From Burkholderia sp. FERM BP-3421 (GTDB taxonomy: Bacteria > Pseudomonadota > Gammaproteobacteria > Burkholderiales > Burkholderiaceae): 64,000 bases of DNA. A program made the position numbers and the translations under genes. Below are positions 36,213 to 44,465 of this stretch, piece after piece (within the stretch, counting starts at the first letter, position 1; every line of letters starts with the position of its first letter). Below the pieces are notes generated by a model. It searched no databases. It was given only the letters and a program-made list of their open reading frames with translations, and was not told the DNA's origin. The DNA lies in assembly GCF_028657905.1 (NCBI RefSeq), contig NZ_CP117781.1, forward strand, positions 1,736,001 to 1,800,000, in the 5' to 3' direction.

Positions 36213-36638
36213 TCAACCCTCCAGCGGCAGGTCTTGAACCCAGTCCACTTACAGCGTGCGCGCGGCGAAACGCCACGTGCCGCCGTCGGCGGCTTCGCGC
36301 ACGCAGCGGTCGCGATCGCGCAGCCCCCGGTCGAGCTTGCGCCTCACGCCGTCGCGCACGTGCGCGTGGCACGCGATGCCGTACGTCTCGACCGCGGCCT
36401 CGTTGCCGTCGAGCGCGACGAGCTAGTTGTGCACGTGAGGCTGGGTCGTCTCGTAGCGCTCGATCATCTGCATCCCGGCGACGATCGCGTCGCGGCCATC
36501 GAGCTGAAAGCCGGGGCCGGTCAGCCGGGCGTCGGTGGTGAAGAGGGCCGACAACTGCGGCCAGTCGCGCCGGTCGACCGTCTGCGCATACCGGCACGCG
36601 AGGTCGTACAAGGCTTGGCGGGGGTTGGATTCGGTCAT
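36213..36638 (-). pseudogene. SnoaL/NTF2-like protein with two in-frame stops
   Basis: A SnoaL-4 type protein of about 140 aa. It begins MTESNPRQALYDLACRYAQT, runs through DRRDWPQLSALFTTDARL and YETTQPHVHN, then hits TAG (36423-36425). The same frame continues with clear homology (LVALDGNEAAVETYGIACHA, DGVRRKLDRGLRDRDRCVRE, GGTWRFAART-L), hits TAA (36249-36251), and ends VDWVQDLPLEG with TGA at 36213-36215. A GGAG Shine-Dalgarno precedes the ATG at 36638. Members of this family in steroid clusters act as hydratases or isomerases, such as ketosteroid-isomerase-like proteins. The two separate nonsense codons argue for real decay and against a single sequencing error. Confidence 0.8.
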
Positions 36639-36921
36639 GCCGGACTCCCATGAATGAGTGAAACCAAAAAGGGCGGCGCGAACACGGCCGCATGACGACA
36701 TCGACCCGCAGGTTTGCATCGGGGCGGGCGCGGGTCATCGTCCATATGGAGCAGGGCGGACGCGGGCCCGGCACCCGAATCGCGCAAGGCGGCGTCCGGC
36801 AGGACGCCCGGGCGACCCGGCCAGGGCAATCCGTCGCATCGACCATGCGCGCCGCCGCGGCGTTCGCATTCGGGCAGGTCAGGGGCGGATCGCCCGGCGC
36901 GCCGCCCGTTCGGCGTTTGTC

Positions 36922-36941
36922 CCTAGTCGGAATGGATGATG
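36922..36941. promoter_or_regulatory. Candidate operator site B
   Basis: The 20-mer CCTAGTCGGAATGGATGATG is related to the sites at 29810 (16/20) and 39342 (15/20). It lies between the broken SnoaL gene (start 36638, minus) and the small exported-protein gene at 37043 (plus), about 100 bp upstream of the latter. It could serve either direction. Its left arm is less palindromic than that of the site at 39342. Confidence 0.45.
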
Positions 36942-37042
36942 GCCCGCGTTCTGCGTGCGGCTACCGTGCAGTCATCCGGTGCGGCTTCTCGCGCATCGGG
37001 TACGAACCGCATCAGGCGGCGCTACCGGAGGGGGCAACGATC

Positions 37043-37252
37043 ATGGGATTGGCGACTCGCAAGATCAGCGTATTGGCGGCAGGCACGCTCGCCCTTGTGG
37101 CGATGGCGCGTTACGGCCTCGAATGGATGCCCTCGCCGCCGTATTCGCCGGGCATGCTGCAATGCCGCTCGGTCGACGTGAACGGCCTGCCGGCCGGGTG
37201 TGTGTCGATCGACTTGTCGCGCTTCGGGTTCGCCGCGTTGCGCGGCATGTGA
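37043..37252 (+). CDS. Small putative membrane or exported protein
   Basis: An open frame of 69 codons starting MGLATRKISVLAAGTLALVA, with one N-terminal hydrophobic helix or signal peptide. A short tail follows with two Cys (MLQCRSVDVNGLPAGCVSID). The ATG at 37043 has a strong GGAGGGGG Shine-Dalgarno (37027-37034). The frame is open further upstream to 36692, but that stretch is Arg/Pro-rich and unlikely to be translated. I do not recognise the family. Position after the candidate operator at 36922 suggests co-regulation with the catabolic island. Confidence 0.45.
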   Translation: MGLATRKISVLAAGTLALVAMARYGLEWMPSPPYSPGMLQCRSVDVNGLPAGCVSIDLSRFGFAALRGM

Positions 37253-37418
37253 CGGCGCCGCATCGCGAAGGGTGGCGCGCGGCGCGCGCCACCGTCCGGT
37301 TGCGCGCCAATCCGTGCGTCGATGCTTCGTCATCGTGCGTTCTCGAGCCCGGCCGACTGTGCCGTCGGCCCGGTTGGTCGTTGCCCGTCGGATCGTTCGT
37401 TCTGCCGATTCCTTTCCC

Positions 37419-37667
37419 ATGTCATCCGGGATTTCTCCAAACCGCCCCGTGAATGCTCGCGAAGTCGGCCGTTGGGATGCCGAACACGACGTCCTGATCG
37501 TCGGCTTCGGCGCGGCGATCGAAGCGGCGCGCGCGGGCGCCGCTACGCTGAGCGTCGAATGCGCGACGTGCTATGGCGGGACGAGCGCGCTGATCTATCT
37601 CGGCGGCAGCGGCGGCACGCCCGCGCAGCGGCCGGCCATGCGGCGCGCAGCGTATCGCGCCGCGTAG
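37419..37667 (+). pseudogene. Remnant of a KstD/fumarate-reductase-like flavoprotein
   Basis: An 82-codon frame whose middle reads as the N-terminal FAD-binding segment of the fumarate-reductase/3-ketosteroid-dehydrogenase family: WDAEHDVLIVGFGAA, IEAARAGAATLSVE, GGTSAL and IYLGGSGGTPAQR. Compared with intact members, about five residues are missing after GFGAA and about four after TSAL. The protein stops soon after the GGTP motif instead of continuing for roughly 480 residues. No Shine-Dalgarno is evident. It looks like the debris of a steroid-ring dehydrogenase gene, consistent with the island, but the exact parent enzyme is uncertain. Confidence 0.65.
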
Positions 37668-37790
37668 CTGCGCAGTCTCGCTATCGAGAGAGAGAACAAG
37701 CGACGAGATTCCAAGGGCATACCGCACGGGGCGTCTTCCTATCCTCCGTCAGGCGGGCGCGCATGCGACCGCGATTGAGACACGGGCGCC

Positions 37791-37820
37791 GGCATCGGCA
37801 TCGGCATCGGCATCGGCGTC
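37791..37820. repeat. GGCATC hexanucleotide repeat
   Basis: Four perfect GGCATC units and one variant GGCGTC occupy 30 bases in the 350-bp gap between the flavoprotein remnant and the LuxR gene. It lies downstream of the LuxR stop and outside any supported gene. It is a simple-sequence tract, likely length-variable. I see nothing else that I can assign in 37668-38022. Confidence 0.8.
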
Positions 37821-38022
37821 GCGCGGCGCGCGGCGCGCTCGCATGCAATGACCGTGGGACGCGGAAGGACGATGGCCGAGGCTGGCGAGTCGAGGCGCGC
37901 GCGGCGCTTCACGCGCGCCCCGCATCGGCGGCGGATAGCGTCCGACGGACGACAGCGATGCACCGGCGGGCGGACCGCACTGCCGCGAAGCGCGCCGTGA
38001 GCCCTTGCGTCCGCATCGGCCA

Positions 38023-39213
38023 TCACCCCAGCGGCACCACGCTCCCGAGCAGGATCCGCACCAGCGTCGCCTGACGCGTCACGCCGGTCTTCGAGAAGAT
38101 CGCGCGCAGATGCGTACGCGCCGTGTTCTTGCTGATGCCCGATGCGTCGGCCGCTTCCTCGAGCGTGAGCCCGTTGGTCAGCAGCAACGCGAGCGACGTC
38201 TCGGCCGGCGTCAGGTCGAACAGCTTGCGGATGATTTCCTGCACGCCCTGCGGCTTGCGGTCGGGGTCGCGCAGGAAAAGCGTGACGGCCACCTGCCGCT
38301 TGTTGTCTTCCGACCACTCCGACAGCAGCACCGTACGCACCAGCAGCCCGAGCCGCGGTTTGTCGAAGCTGCGCGTGATCGGCATCGCCTCGACGATGGC
38401 CGCGGCCGTGCCGTGATGCCCCAGCACCGCGTGACGGATCAGCCGTTGCAGCGTGCGATTTTCCTGCGCGTCGGTCGCCTCGATCGTGCCGCGCGCCAGC
38501 GTCAGGCCGTTGTGCTGCTTGACGATCTCGTGGGCGACGCTGTTCATGTCGATGATCGCGCCGTTTTCGTCGAGCGTGATCGTGCCGATCTGCATCCGGT
38601 TGATGGCGTTCGCATAGATCGACCGCTCGACCTCGACCGTATCGAGCCGGGAATGCAGTTCGACCGCGCGCTTGAGATGCGGCAGCAGCAGCGCGCAGAT
38701 CGCCTTGTCGCGCGCCGAGAACTGCTTCGACGCATGATTGCGGCACACGCGGAACCGGCACTCGACGCCCGACGGTGTGCGCAGATCGGCGCCGAGGATG
38801 TAGCGGACGTCCTGCGGTTTCAGGAACTGCTTGTAGAGTTCGCTCGACAGCCAGCCGGTGTCGCCGAATACGTCGTCGACCGTGACCACACGATCGGCGG
38901 GCAGGCCGACGAACGGATCGAGCGAATAATAATAGCTGTTGTAGGACGCTTCGCCGGGCACGATGGGCCCGAGTTCCGAGGCATGCACCGACAGCGGCGC
39001 GCGCCGGTCGCACGCGGCCGCGCGCAGGATCAGCGTCACGTAGTTGGCCTGCAGCCAGCCGCGGATCAGCTCGAGCGCACCGGCCCACGGCGTGGTTTCC
39101 AACGGCCCCTGGTAGATCCGCGTCATCAGTTCGCTGAAATCCGCGATGCCGATGCCGGCTTGGTCATCGATTGGCTGGCTCTCTTGCGGAGCCCGTTTCG
39201 TCTCCATCAGCAC
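38023..39213 (-). CDS. teiR: LuxR-family regulator, TeiR/TesR-like
   Basis: Transcription regulator of 396 aa with a long N-terminal sensory region (about residues 1-320) and a C-terminal LuxR helix-turn-helix: FDLTPAETSLALLLTNGLTL, EEAADASGISKNTARTHLRAIFSKTGV. Length and architecture match TeiR/TesR, the testosterone-degradation activator of Comamonas. The GTG at 39213 is well spaced from GGAGGATGG; an ATG at 39207 is the alternative. Being encoded inside the island, it is the best candidate for its regulator. No KstR2-type TetR repressor is present in the window. Confidence 0.78.
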   Translation of the reverse strand: MLMETKRAPQESQPIDDQAGIGIADFSELMTRIYQGPLETTPWAGALELIRGWLQANYVTLILRAAACDRRAPLSVHASELGPIVPGEASYNSYYYSLDPFVGLPADRVVTVDDVFGDTGWLSSELYKQFLKPQDVRYILGADLRTPSGVECRFRVCRNHASKQFSARDKAICALLLPHLKRAVELHSRLDTVEVERSIYANAINRMQIGTITLDENGAIIDMNSVAHEIVKQHNGLTLARGTIEATDAQENRTLQRLIRHAVLGHHGTAAAIVEAMPITRSFDKPRLGLLVRTVLLSEWSEDNKRQVAVTLFLRDPDRKPQGVQEIIRKLFDLTPAETSLALLLTNGLTLEEAADASGISKNTARTHLRAIFSKTGVTRQATLVRILLGSVVPLG

Positions 39214-39340
39214 GTTCCATCCTCCATGCAGCCCGCGCCGGGTTCGATCCAGCCGCGCCGCTCAGATTAATCCCCGCTCTGACACCGCCGTTACCGGGAG
39301 AGGTCCTGCATCTGGAGCTTTGGTCATCCGGACCGGCGAA

Positions 39341-39362
39341 CCATCGTCCGATCGGATGATGG
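39341..39362. promoter_or_regulatory. Candidate operator site C, near-perfect palindrome
   Basis: The central 20 bases CATCGTCCGATCGGATGATG, flanked by one C and one G, form an inverted repeat matching its own complement at 20 of 22 positions. The arms are CCATC.TCC and GGA.GATGG. It lies between the divergent LuxR gene (start 39213) and the esterase gene (start 39489). It is the most symmetric of three related sites (29810, 36922). It could mediate autoregulation of the LuxR gene, activation of the esterase, or both. Confidence 0.55.
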
Positions 39363-39488
39363 CGCGCCCGCGCGTCTGCGCTGGAATGCCTGCCAGGCCG
39401 TGCCCACACGTATTCAGCACGTGCTTAGGGGAAATCGCGATGCGGGTTTTCCTGATTCGGACCAAATCCATTCCTGACAGGAGTTTCC

Positions 39489-40427
39489 ATGCCGCTCGAC
39501 CCTCAAGCGGAGGCGCTGCTCGCGACGTTCGCCCAGGCGTCCCCGATCGACTGCGATCAACTGACCGTTCAGGCCTTCCGCGCAAGCCTTTCCGCGGGGG
39601 GCGTCTTCGCGCCCGGCGACGCGATCGCCGAGGAACTGGATTGGGCCATCCCCTTGGCCGGCCGTGCGTTGCCCGCGCGCCTGTACCGGCCCGCGGGCGG
39701 CGGGCCGTTGCCGCTGACGGTGTTCTTCCACGGCGGCGGCTTCGTGTCCTGCGGTCTCGATTCGCACGCGAACCTGTGCCGCAGCCTCGCCAGGCGCGCG
39801 GGCGCGCTCGTGCTGTCGGTCGATTACCGGCTCGCGCCCGAGGCGCGTTTTCCGGCGGCCGCGCACGACGCGTGCGACGCCGTGCGCTGGGCGGCTTCCA
39901 ACACCCGGGATCTCGGCGCGCGCAGTGGCGCGATCGCGGTGGCGGGCGACAGCGCGGGCGGCAATCTTGCCGCGGTCGCGGCGCTGCGGTTGCGTGGCTC
40001 GGGCATTGCGATCGCGCATCAGCTGTTGCTGTATCCGGTTGTCGATTGTGCGATCGAACATCCGTCTTATGCCTCGCTCGACGAAGGGTATTTCCTGACG
40101 GCCGATCTGATGCGCTGGTTCAAGCGCCAGTATTTCGGCGAGGACGCCGATCGCGCATCGCCGCTCGCGAGCCCGCTTGCCGCGCCGGATGTCGAGGGCG
40201 TCGCCCCGGCGACGATCGTCAGCGCCGAATTCGACCCGCTGCGCGACGAAGCCGAAGCGTATGCCGCGCGGCTTGCCCGAGCGGGCACGCCGGTTACGCA
40301 GGTGCGCTGGCCGGGGCAGATCCACGGTTTCGCCAGCATGCTCGGCGTGCTCGATGCGGCCGACCGCGTGCTCACGTTCAGCGCCGATGCGCTGCGCCAT
40401 GCATTCGATCGGACGGCGATCCGTTGA
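39489..40427 (+). CDS. HSL-family alpha/beta-hydrolase (esterase/lipase)
   Basis: Esterase of 312 aa. It has the hormone-sensitive-lipase oxyanion motif HGGG (FFHGGGFVSCG), the nucleophile Ser in GDSAGGN, a catalytic Asp in EFDPLRDEAE and His in GQIHGFASML. YRLAPEARFPAAAHDA is typical of bacterial HSL enzymes. The ATG follows GACAGGAG. No signal peptide is seen, so it is cytoplasmic. Being next to the regulator with a candidate operator between them, it may hydrolyse steroid esters or lactones, which is inference. Confidence 0.78.
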   Translation: MPLDPQAEALLATFAQASPIDCDQLTVQAFRASLSAGGVFAPGDAIAEELDWAIPLAGRALPARLYRPAGGGPLPLTVFFHGGGFVSCGLDSHANLCRSLARRAGALVLSVDYRLAPEARFPAAAHDACDAVRWAASNTRDLGARSGAIAVAGDSAGGNLAAVAALRLRGSGIAIAHQLLLYPVVDCAIEHPSYASLDEGYFLTADLMRWFKRQYFGEDADRASPLASPLAAPDVEGVAPATIVSAEFDPLRDEAEAYAARLARAGTPVTQVRWPGQIHGFASMLGVLDAADRVLTFSADALRHAFDRTAIR

Positions 40428-40661
40428 CGCCCGGCGGCGCGGGCCAGGTCCGCCGAATTCACGATTGGAGAGCGGGCGGTGTGTCAGCCGGCCGCCGGAC
40501 CGGCGAGGCACAGGTGCGGCGGTGCGCCGTCCAACCGATTCGGCGAGCCGGCGAGCGGCCGTCGAATGGCCGTCGGCGGCGCGCGGAGCGCGCGCGCCGT
40601 TGTTGCATTGCCGCCGCCGCGCTTCTCGCCGGACCGCGCGAGCAGCGGCGGGCGATGCGCC

Positions 40662-41747
40662 TCAATGAGTAATCGACAGGAACAGGTAGGCGGCGAACAG
40701 CGACAGGTGCACCGTGCCTTGCAGGACCGTCGTGCGCCCGGTGCTCAGCGTCAGCGTGCTGACGAGCAGCGTCAGCGCGAGCAGCACGGTTTCCATGCCG
40801 CCGATGCCGAGCGTGAGGGGTCGGCCGGTCCAGATGAACACCACGGCCACGGTCGGGATCGTGAGGCCGATGCTCGCGAGCGCGGAGCCGAGCGCGAGAT
40901 TCATGCTGGTCTGCAACCGGTTCGCGCGTGCCGCGCCCACCGCGGCGAGCCCTTCGGGGAGCAGCACCAGCGCGGCGATCACGATGCCGACCGCGGCTTC
41001 CGGCGCGCCGAGGCTCATCATCGAGCGCTCGACCGCTGGCGACAGCAGCTTCGCGAGCAGCACCACCGCGATGAGGCACACGAACAGCAGCACGAGGCTC
41101 GTGAGCGCGACCCGTACGCTCGGCGGCACGGCATGCACATTCTCGTCGGGGCTCGCGCCGACCAGGAAGTAATCGCGATGGCGTACCGTCTGGACGAACA
41201 CGAATACGCCGTACAGCACGAGCGAGGAGACGCCGGCGAACGCGAGTTGCGACGTCGACAGTTGCGGGCCGGGCACGGCGCTCAGGTAATTCGGCATCAC
41301 CAGCGACAGCACCGACAGCGAAGCGAGCACGGCGAGCGCCTTGTTCGCGCCGCGCCCCTGAAAGTCCTGTTCACCGTGTTTCCAGCCGCCGACGAGCAGG
41401 CACATCCCCACGATCCCGTTGCAGACGATCATGACGGCTGCGTAGACGGTGTCGCGCGCGAGGCCGGATTTCTCGGGGCCGGCCGACAGCATGACGGAGA
41501 CGATCAGCGCGACTTCGATGACGGTCACGGCAATCGCGAGCACGAGCGTGCCGAACGGTTCGCCGACGCGGTGCGCGACCACTTCCGCGTGGTGCACGGC
41601 CGCGAACACGGCGCCGGCGAGGGCGACGCCGAACAACGCAATGATGAAGCCTTCGGCCGGCGCGACGCGCGACAGCGCGAGCACCAGCCACGCGGCAAGC
41701 GGGGCCCAGAGCGTCCAGCGCGGGAGGGCATGCGATGAGTTGGGCAT
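40662..41747 (-). CDS. chaA: ChaA-type calcium/cation:proton antiporter
   Basis: Integral membrane antiporter of 361 aa with about eleven hydrophobic segments and two homologous Na_Ca_ex halves. The alpha repeats carry the acidic motifs: AVTVIEVALIVSVM in the first half and ALVLLPEGLAAVGAARANRLQTSMNLALGSALASIG (quoted in part: LLPEGLAAVGAARAN) in the second. It would export Ca2+ or Na+ in exchange for protons. It is not obviously linked to the catabolic island. Confidence 0.82.
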   Translation of the reverse strand: MPNSSHALPRWTLWAPLAAWLVLALSRVAPAEGFIIALFGVALAGAVFAAVHHAEVVAHRVGEPFGTLVLAIAVTVIEVALIVSVMLSAGPEKSGLARDTVYAAVMIVCNGIVGMCLLVGGWKHGEQDFQGRGANKALAVLASLSVLSLVMPNYLSAVPGPQLSTSQLAFAGVSSLVLYGVFVFVQTVRHRDYFLVGASPDENVHAVPPSVRVALTSLVLLFVCLIAVVLLAKLLSPAVERSMMSLGAPEAAVGIVIAALVLLPEGLAAVGAARANRLQTSMNLALGSALASIGLTIPTVAVVFIWTGRPLTLGIGGMETVLLALTLLVSTLTLSTGRTTVLQGTVHLSLFAAYLFLSITH

Positions 41748-41946
41748 GTTGGGGTCCTTGATTGGCAGCTCACGCGAGCGGATTCTAACAGGGGCGGGAC
41801 AACGGCTTCAGTGATCGACCGTGCCACGGGTTGACCGTCGAACTTACTAAAAAGTGCCGGATGCGCGCAAGTTTCTCGCGCAACTTCGTCAAATTCTCAT
41901 GGTTCGGGCCCTGGAATCCACGTGTTTATGTTTTTATATAAACATA

Positions 41947-41966
41947 CCGACCGGTCGGCTTATAAT
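41947..41966 (+). promoter_or_regulatory. PaaR-like TetR operator overlapping a -10 box
   Basis: The perfect 12-bp palindrome CCGACCGGTCGG (41947-41958) is followed immediately by CT and a consensus -10 TATAAT (41961-41966), 33 bp upstream of the paaH-like start. It sits between the -35 and -10 positions, where a TetR-family repressor would block RNA polymerase. The sequence resembles PaaR sites of phenylacetate genes in Betaproteobacteria. No paaR gene is in the window. Confidence 0.65.
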
Positions 41967-41998
41967 CTCCGCTCGTCAATCACCATGGGTGCAGTCCG

Positions 41999-43588
41999 AT
42001 GAGCCGATCTCCAGACAACACAGACCACGCGCCGCGGGCGCTCGGGCGCGCCGTCCCGGTGGGCGTGATCGGCGCGGGCGCGATGGGCGCGGGCATCGCG
42101 CAGGTCGCGGCGGCGGCGGGCCATCGGGTGCGGTTGTTCGACCTGAGCGAGGCGGCGGCGGCGCGGGCGCTGGCCGGCATTCGCGCGAATTTCGCGCGGC
42201 TCGCGGAAAAAGGCCGCCTGAGCGCCGAAGCGGCCGAGGCGGCCGGCGCGCGCGTATCGCTCGTCGGCGCGCTCGATCAGCTGGCCGACGCAGGGCTGAT
42301 CGTCGAGGCGGCTGCGGAGCGGCTCGACGTCAAGCGCGAGATCTTCACGACACTCGAGCGCCACGTGGCCGACACCTGCATCCTGGCGACCAATACGTCG
42401 TCGCTGTCGATCACGGCGATTGCCGCCGGCTTGCGCGCGCCGGAGCGGGTGGTCGGCATGCACTTCTTCAATCCCGCGCCGTTGATGGCGCTCGTCGAGA
42501 TCGTCAGCGGCCTCGCGACCTCGCCCGAGACGGCGCGCACGATCTATGACACGGCGACCGCGTGGGGCAAACGGCCGGTGCATGCGAAGTCGACGCCGGG
42601 TTTCATCGTCAACCGGGTCGCGCGGCCGTACTACGCCGAGGCGTTGCGCGTACTGAACGAGCAGGGCGCCACGCCCGCATCGCTCGATGCCGTGATGCGC
42701 GACGCGGGCGGCTTCCGCATGGGGCCGTTCGAACTGATGGACCTGATCGGTCACGACGTGAACTTCGCCGTGACCGAATCGGTGTTCCGCGCGTACTTCA
42801 ACGATCCACGCTATACGCCGTCGCTGATCCAGCAGGAGCTGGTCAGCGCCGGTTTCCTCGGGCGCAAGTCCGGGCGTGGCTTCTATTCCTATGGCGAGGC
42901 GGCCGACCCGCCGACGCCCGCGATCGAGCCCGCGCATGAGGAGCCCGGACATATGACGCTGTTCTCGCGGGGCGGCCATCCGCGGGGCGGCCATCCGTGG
43001 GGCGGCCCGGTCGCGTCGCTGCATGCGCGGCTTGCGGCCTGCGGTATCCCGCACGATACCGCCGACGCCGATACCGACGCGCTCGTCGCGACGTTCGACG
43101 ACGTTGCGCTCGCGCTGACCGACGGCCGCACGGCCACCGAGCGCGCCGCGTCCAGCGGCCGGCCGAACCTGGTGCTGGTCGACCTCGCCCGCGACTACGC
43201 GCAGGCGACGACGATCGCGCTCACCCGTGCTCGCCAATGCAGCCCTGCCGCGTATGCGCGCGCGGTCGGCCTGTTCCAGCGCGCGGGCTTCGCGGTCGTC
43301 ACGCTTGCCGACGTGCCGGGGATGATCGTGATGCGCACCGTTGCGATGCTGATCAATGAGGCGGCGGACGCGGTGAACCAGGGCGTCTGCACCCCGGCGG
43401 ATCTCGATCTTGCGATGGAGAAGGGCGTCAATTACCCGCGCGGACCGCTGGGCTGGGCCGACGAGATCGGCGTTGCGTACGTGCACCGCGTGCTCGCGCA
43501 TCTCGCATCGGGCTACGGCGAAGACCGCTACCGGGTGTCGCCGCTGCTGTCCGCGCTGCGCGCGGCCGGCCAGCCGTTCCACGCTTGA
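41999..43588 (+). CDS. paaH: 3-hydroxyacyl-CoA dehydrogenase, PaaH-like
   Basis: Protein of 529 aa with an N-terminal NAD-binding domain (GVIGAGAMGAGIAQVAAAAG near residue 22), the dehydrogenase signature VVGMHFFNPAPLMALVEI, a first C-terminal 3HCDH domain (AKSTPGFIVNRVARPYYAEA) and a second one near residues 410-520 (ADVPGMIVMRTVAMLINEAADA). This duplicated architecture is typical of PaaH. A linker holds a repeated RGGHP sequence. The operator just upstream supports a phenylacetate or related aromatic-CoA role, where it oxidises 3-hydroxyadipyl-CoA. Confidence 0.78.
   Translation: MSRSPDNTDHAPRALGRAVPVGVIGAGAMGAGIAQVAAAAGHRVRLFDLSEAAAARALAGIRANFARLAEKGRLSAEAAEAAGARVSLVGALDQLADAGLIVEAAAERLDVKREIFTTLERHVADTCILATNTSSLSITAIAAGLRAPERVVGMHFFNPAPLMALVEIVSGLATSPETARTIYDTATAWGKRPVHAKSTPGFIVNRVARPYYAEALRVLNEQGATPASLDAVMRDAGGFRMGPFELMDLIGHDVNFAVTESVFRAYFNDPRYTPSLIQQELVSAGFLGRKSGRGFYSYGEAADPPTPAIEPAHEEPGHMTLFSRGGHPRGGHPWGGPVASLHARLAACGIPHDTADADTDALVATFDDVALALTDGRTATERAASSGRPNLVLVDLARDYAQATTIALTRARQCSPAAYARAVGLFQRAGFAVVTLADVPGMIVMRTVAMLINEAADAVNQGVCTPADLDLAMEKGVNYPRGPLGWADEIGVAYVHRVLAHLASGYGEDRYRVSPLLSALRAAGQPFHA
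42967..43008 (+). repeat. 15-bp tandem repeat inside paaH
   Basis: GCGGGGCGGCCATCC occurs twice in direct succession (42967-42981, 42982-42996), followed by a degenerate partial third copy to about 43008. Being 15 bp it keeps frame and encodes RGGHP RGGHP WGGP in the linker between the two halves of the dehydrogenase. Copy number could vary between strains without disrupting the enzyme. Confidence 0.85.
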
Positions 43589-43661
43589 CGCGGGCCGCCG
43601 CGCGGCGGGCGGGACGACCGCCTATCGACTTCATTTCATCAGCACCTCAGGAAACCATTCC

Positions 43662-44465
43662 GTGACGCATACCCATCAAACCCTGTCGGTCACGCACGAC
43701 GCCCGCGGCATCGCGACCGTGTGCCTGCGTCGCGAAGACGTGCTCAACGCGTTCGACGAAACGATGATCGCCGAGCTGACGCGCGTATTTACCGACCTCG
43801 GCGCATGCGCTACGGTGCGTGCGATCGTGCTGCGCGCGGACGGTCGAGCATTCTGCGCGGGCGCCGATCTGCAGTGGATGCGCCGCGCGAGCATGAACGA
43901 TGCGGCGGCGAATCTCGTCGACGCGCAGCGCTTCGCCGCGATGATGCGGGCGATCCGAGAATGTCCGAAGCCGACGGTCGCGCGCGTGCAGGGGCATGCG
44001 TTCGGTGGCGGGGTCGGGTTATGCGCCGCCTGCGACATCGTGATCACGAGCGAGCACGCGCGTTTCGCGGTCAGCGAGGCCCGTTTCGGGATCCTGCCGG
44101 CCGTGATCGGGCCGTATCTGGTCGAAGCCGTGGGCCAGCGGCAGGCGCGCCGGCTCGCGTTGACGGGCACCCAGCTGAGCGCGCGCGAGGCGGTCGAGAT
44201 CGGGCTCGCGCATCAGGCCGTGCCGCTCGATACGCTCGATGAAGCGCTGGAGCGCACGCTCGCCGAGCTGAGCCGAAACGGCCCGGCGGCGCTGATGGAG
44301 ATCAAGCGTTTCTTCGACGTGGTCGGCGAGTATCCGCTTTCGCCCGAGCGCACGGCGTTCACGGCGCAGACGATCGCGCGCGTGCGGGCGACTGCCGAGG
44401 CGAAGGAAGGGTTCGCGGCGTTCTTCGCCAAGCGTCCGCCCGCATGGGAGAGCGGCGGCGAGTAA
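43662..44465 (+). CDS. Enoyl-CoA hydratase, LiuC-like
   Basis: Crotonase-fold protein of 267 aa starting at GTG 43662 with a CAGGAAA Shine-Dalgarno. The frame is open upstream but overlaps paaH. Oxyanion-hole blocks are ADGRAFCAGADLQWMRRA and GHAFGGGVGLCAACDI, and catalytic-Glu regions follow (FAVSEARFGILPAVIGPYL). The GADLxWM pattern resembles methylglutaconyl-CoA hydratase (LiuC) of leucine degradation. The gene follows the paaH-like gene by 73 bp and may be co-transcribed, leaving a PaaF/PaaG-like role possible. Confidence 0.75.
   Translation: MTHTHQTLSVTHDARGIATVCLRREDVLNAFDETMIAELTRVFTDLGACATVRAIVLRADGRAFCAGADLQWMRRASMNDAAANLVDAQRFAAMMRAIRECPKPTVARVQGHAFGGGVGLCAACDIVITSEHARFAVSEARFGILPAVIGPYLVEAVGQRQARRLALTGTQLSAREAVEIGLAHQAVPLDTLDEALERTLAELSRNGPAALMEIKRFFDVVGEYPLSPERTAFTAQTIARVRATAEAKEGFAAFFAKRPPAWESGGE

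Noticed and set aside
36423..36425. TAG in the SnoaL gene as recoded (readthrough) codon
   Set aside because: A second stop (TAA) lies further on in the same frame and no recoding context is visible. Gene decay is simpler.
37791..37820. GGCATC repeats as a CRISPR array
   Set aside because: The units are 6 bp and contiguous with no spacers; it is a simple repeat.
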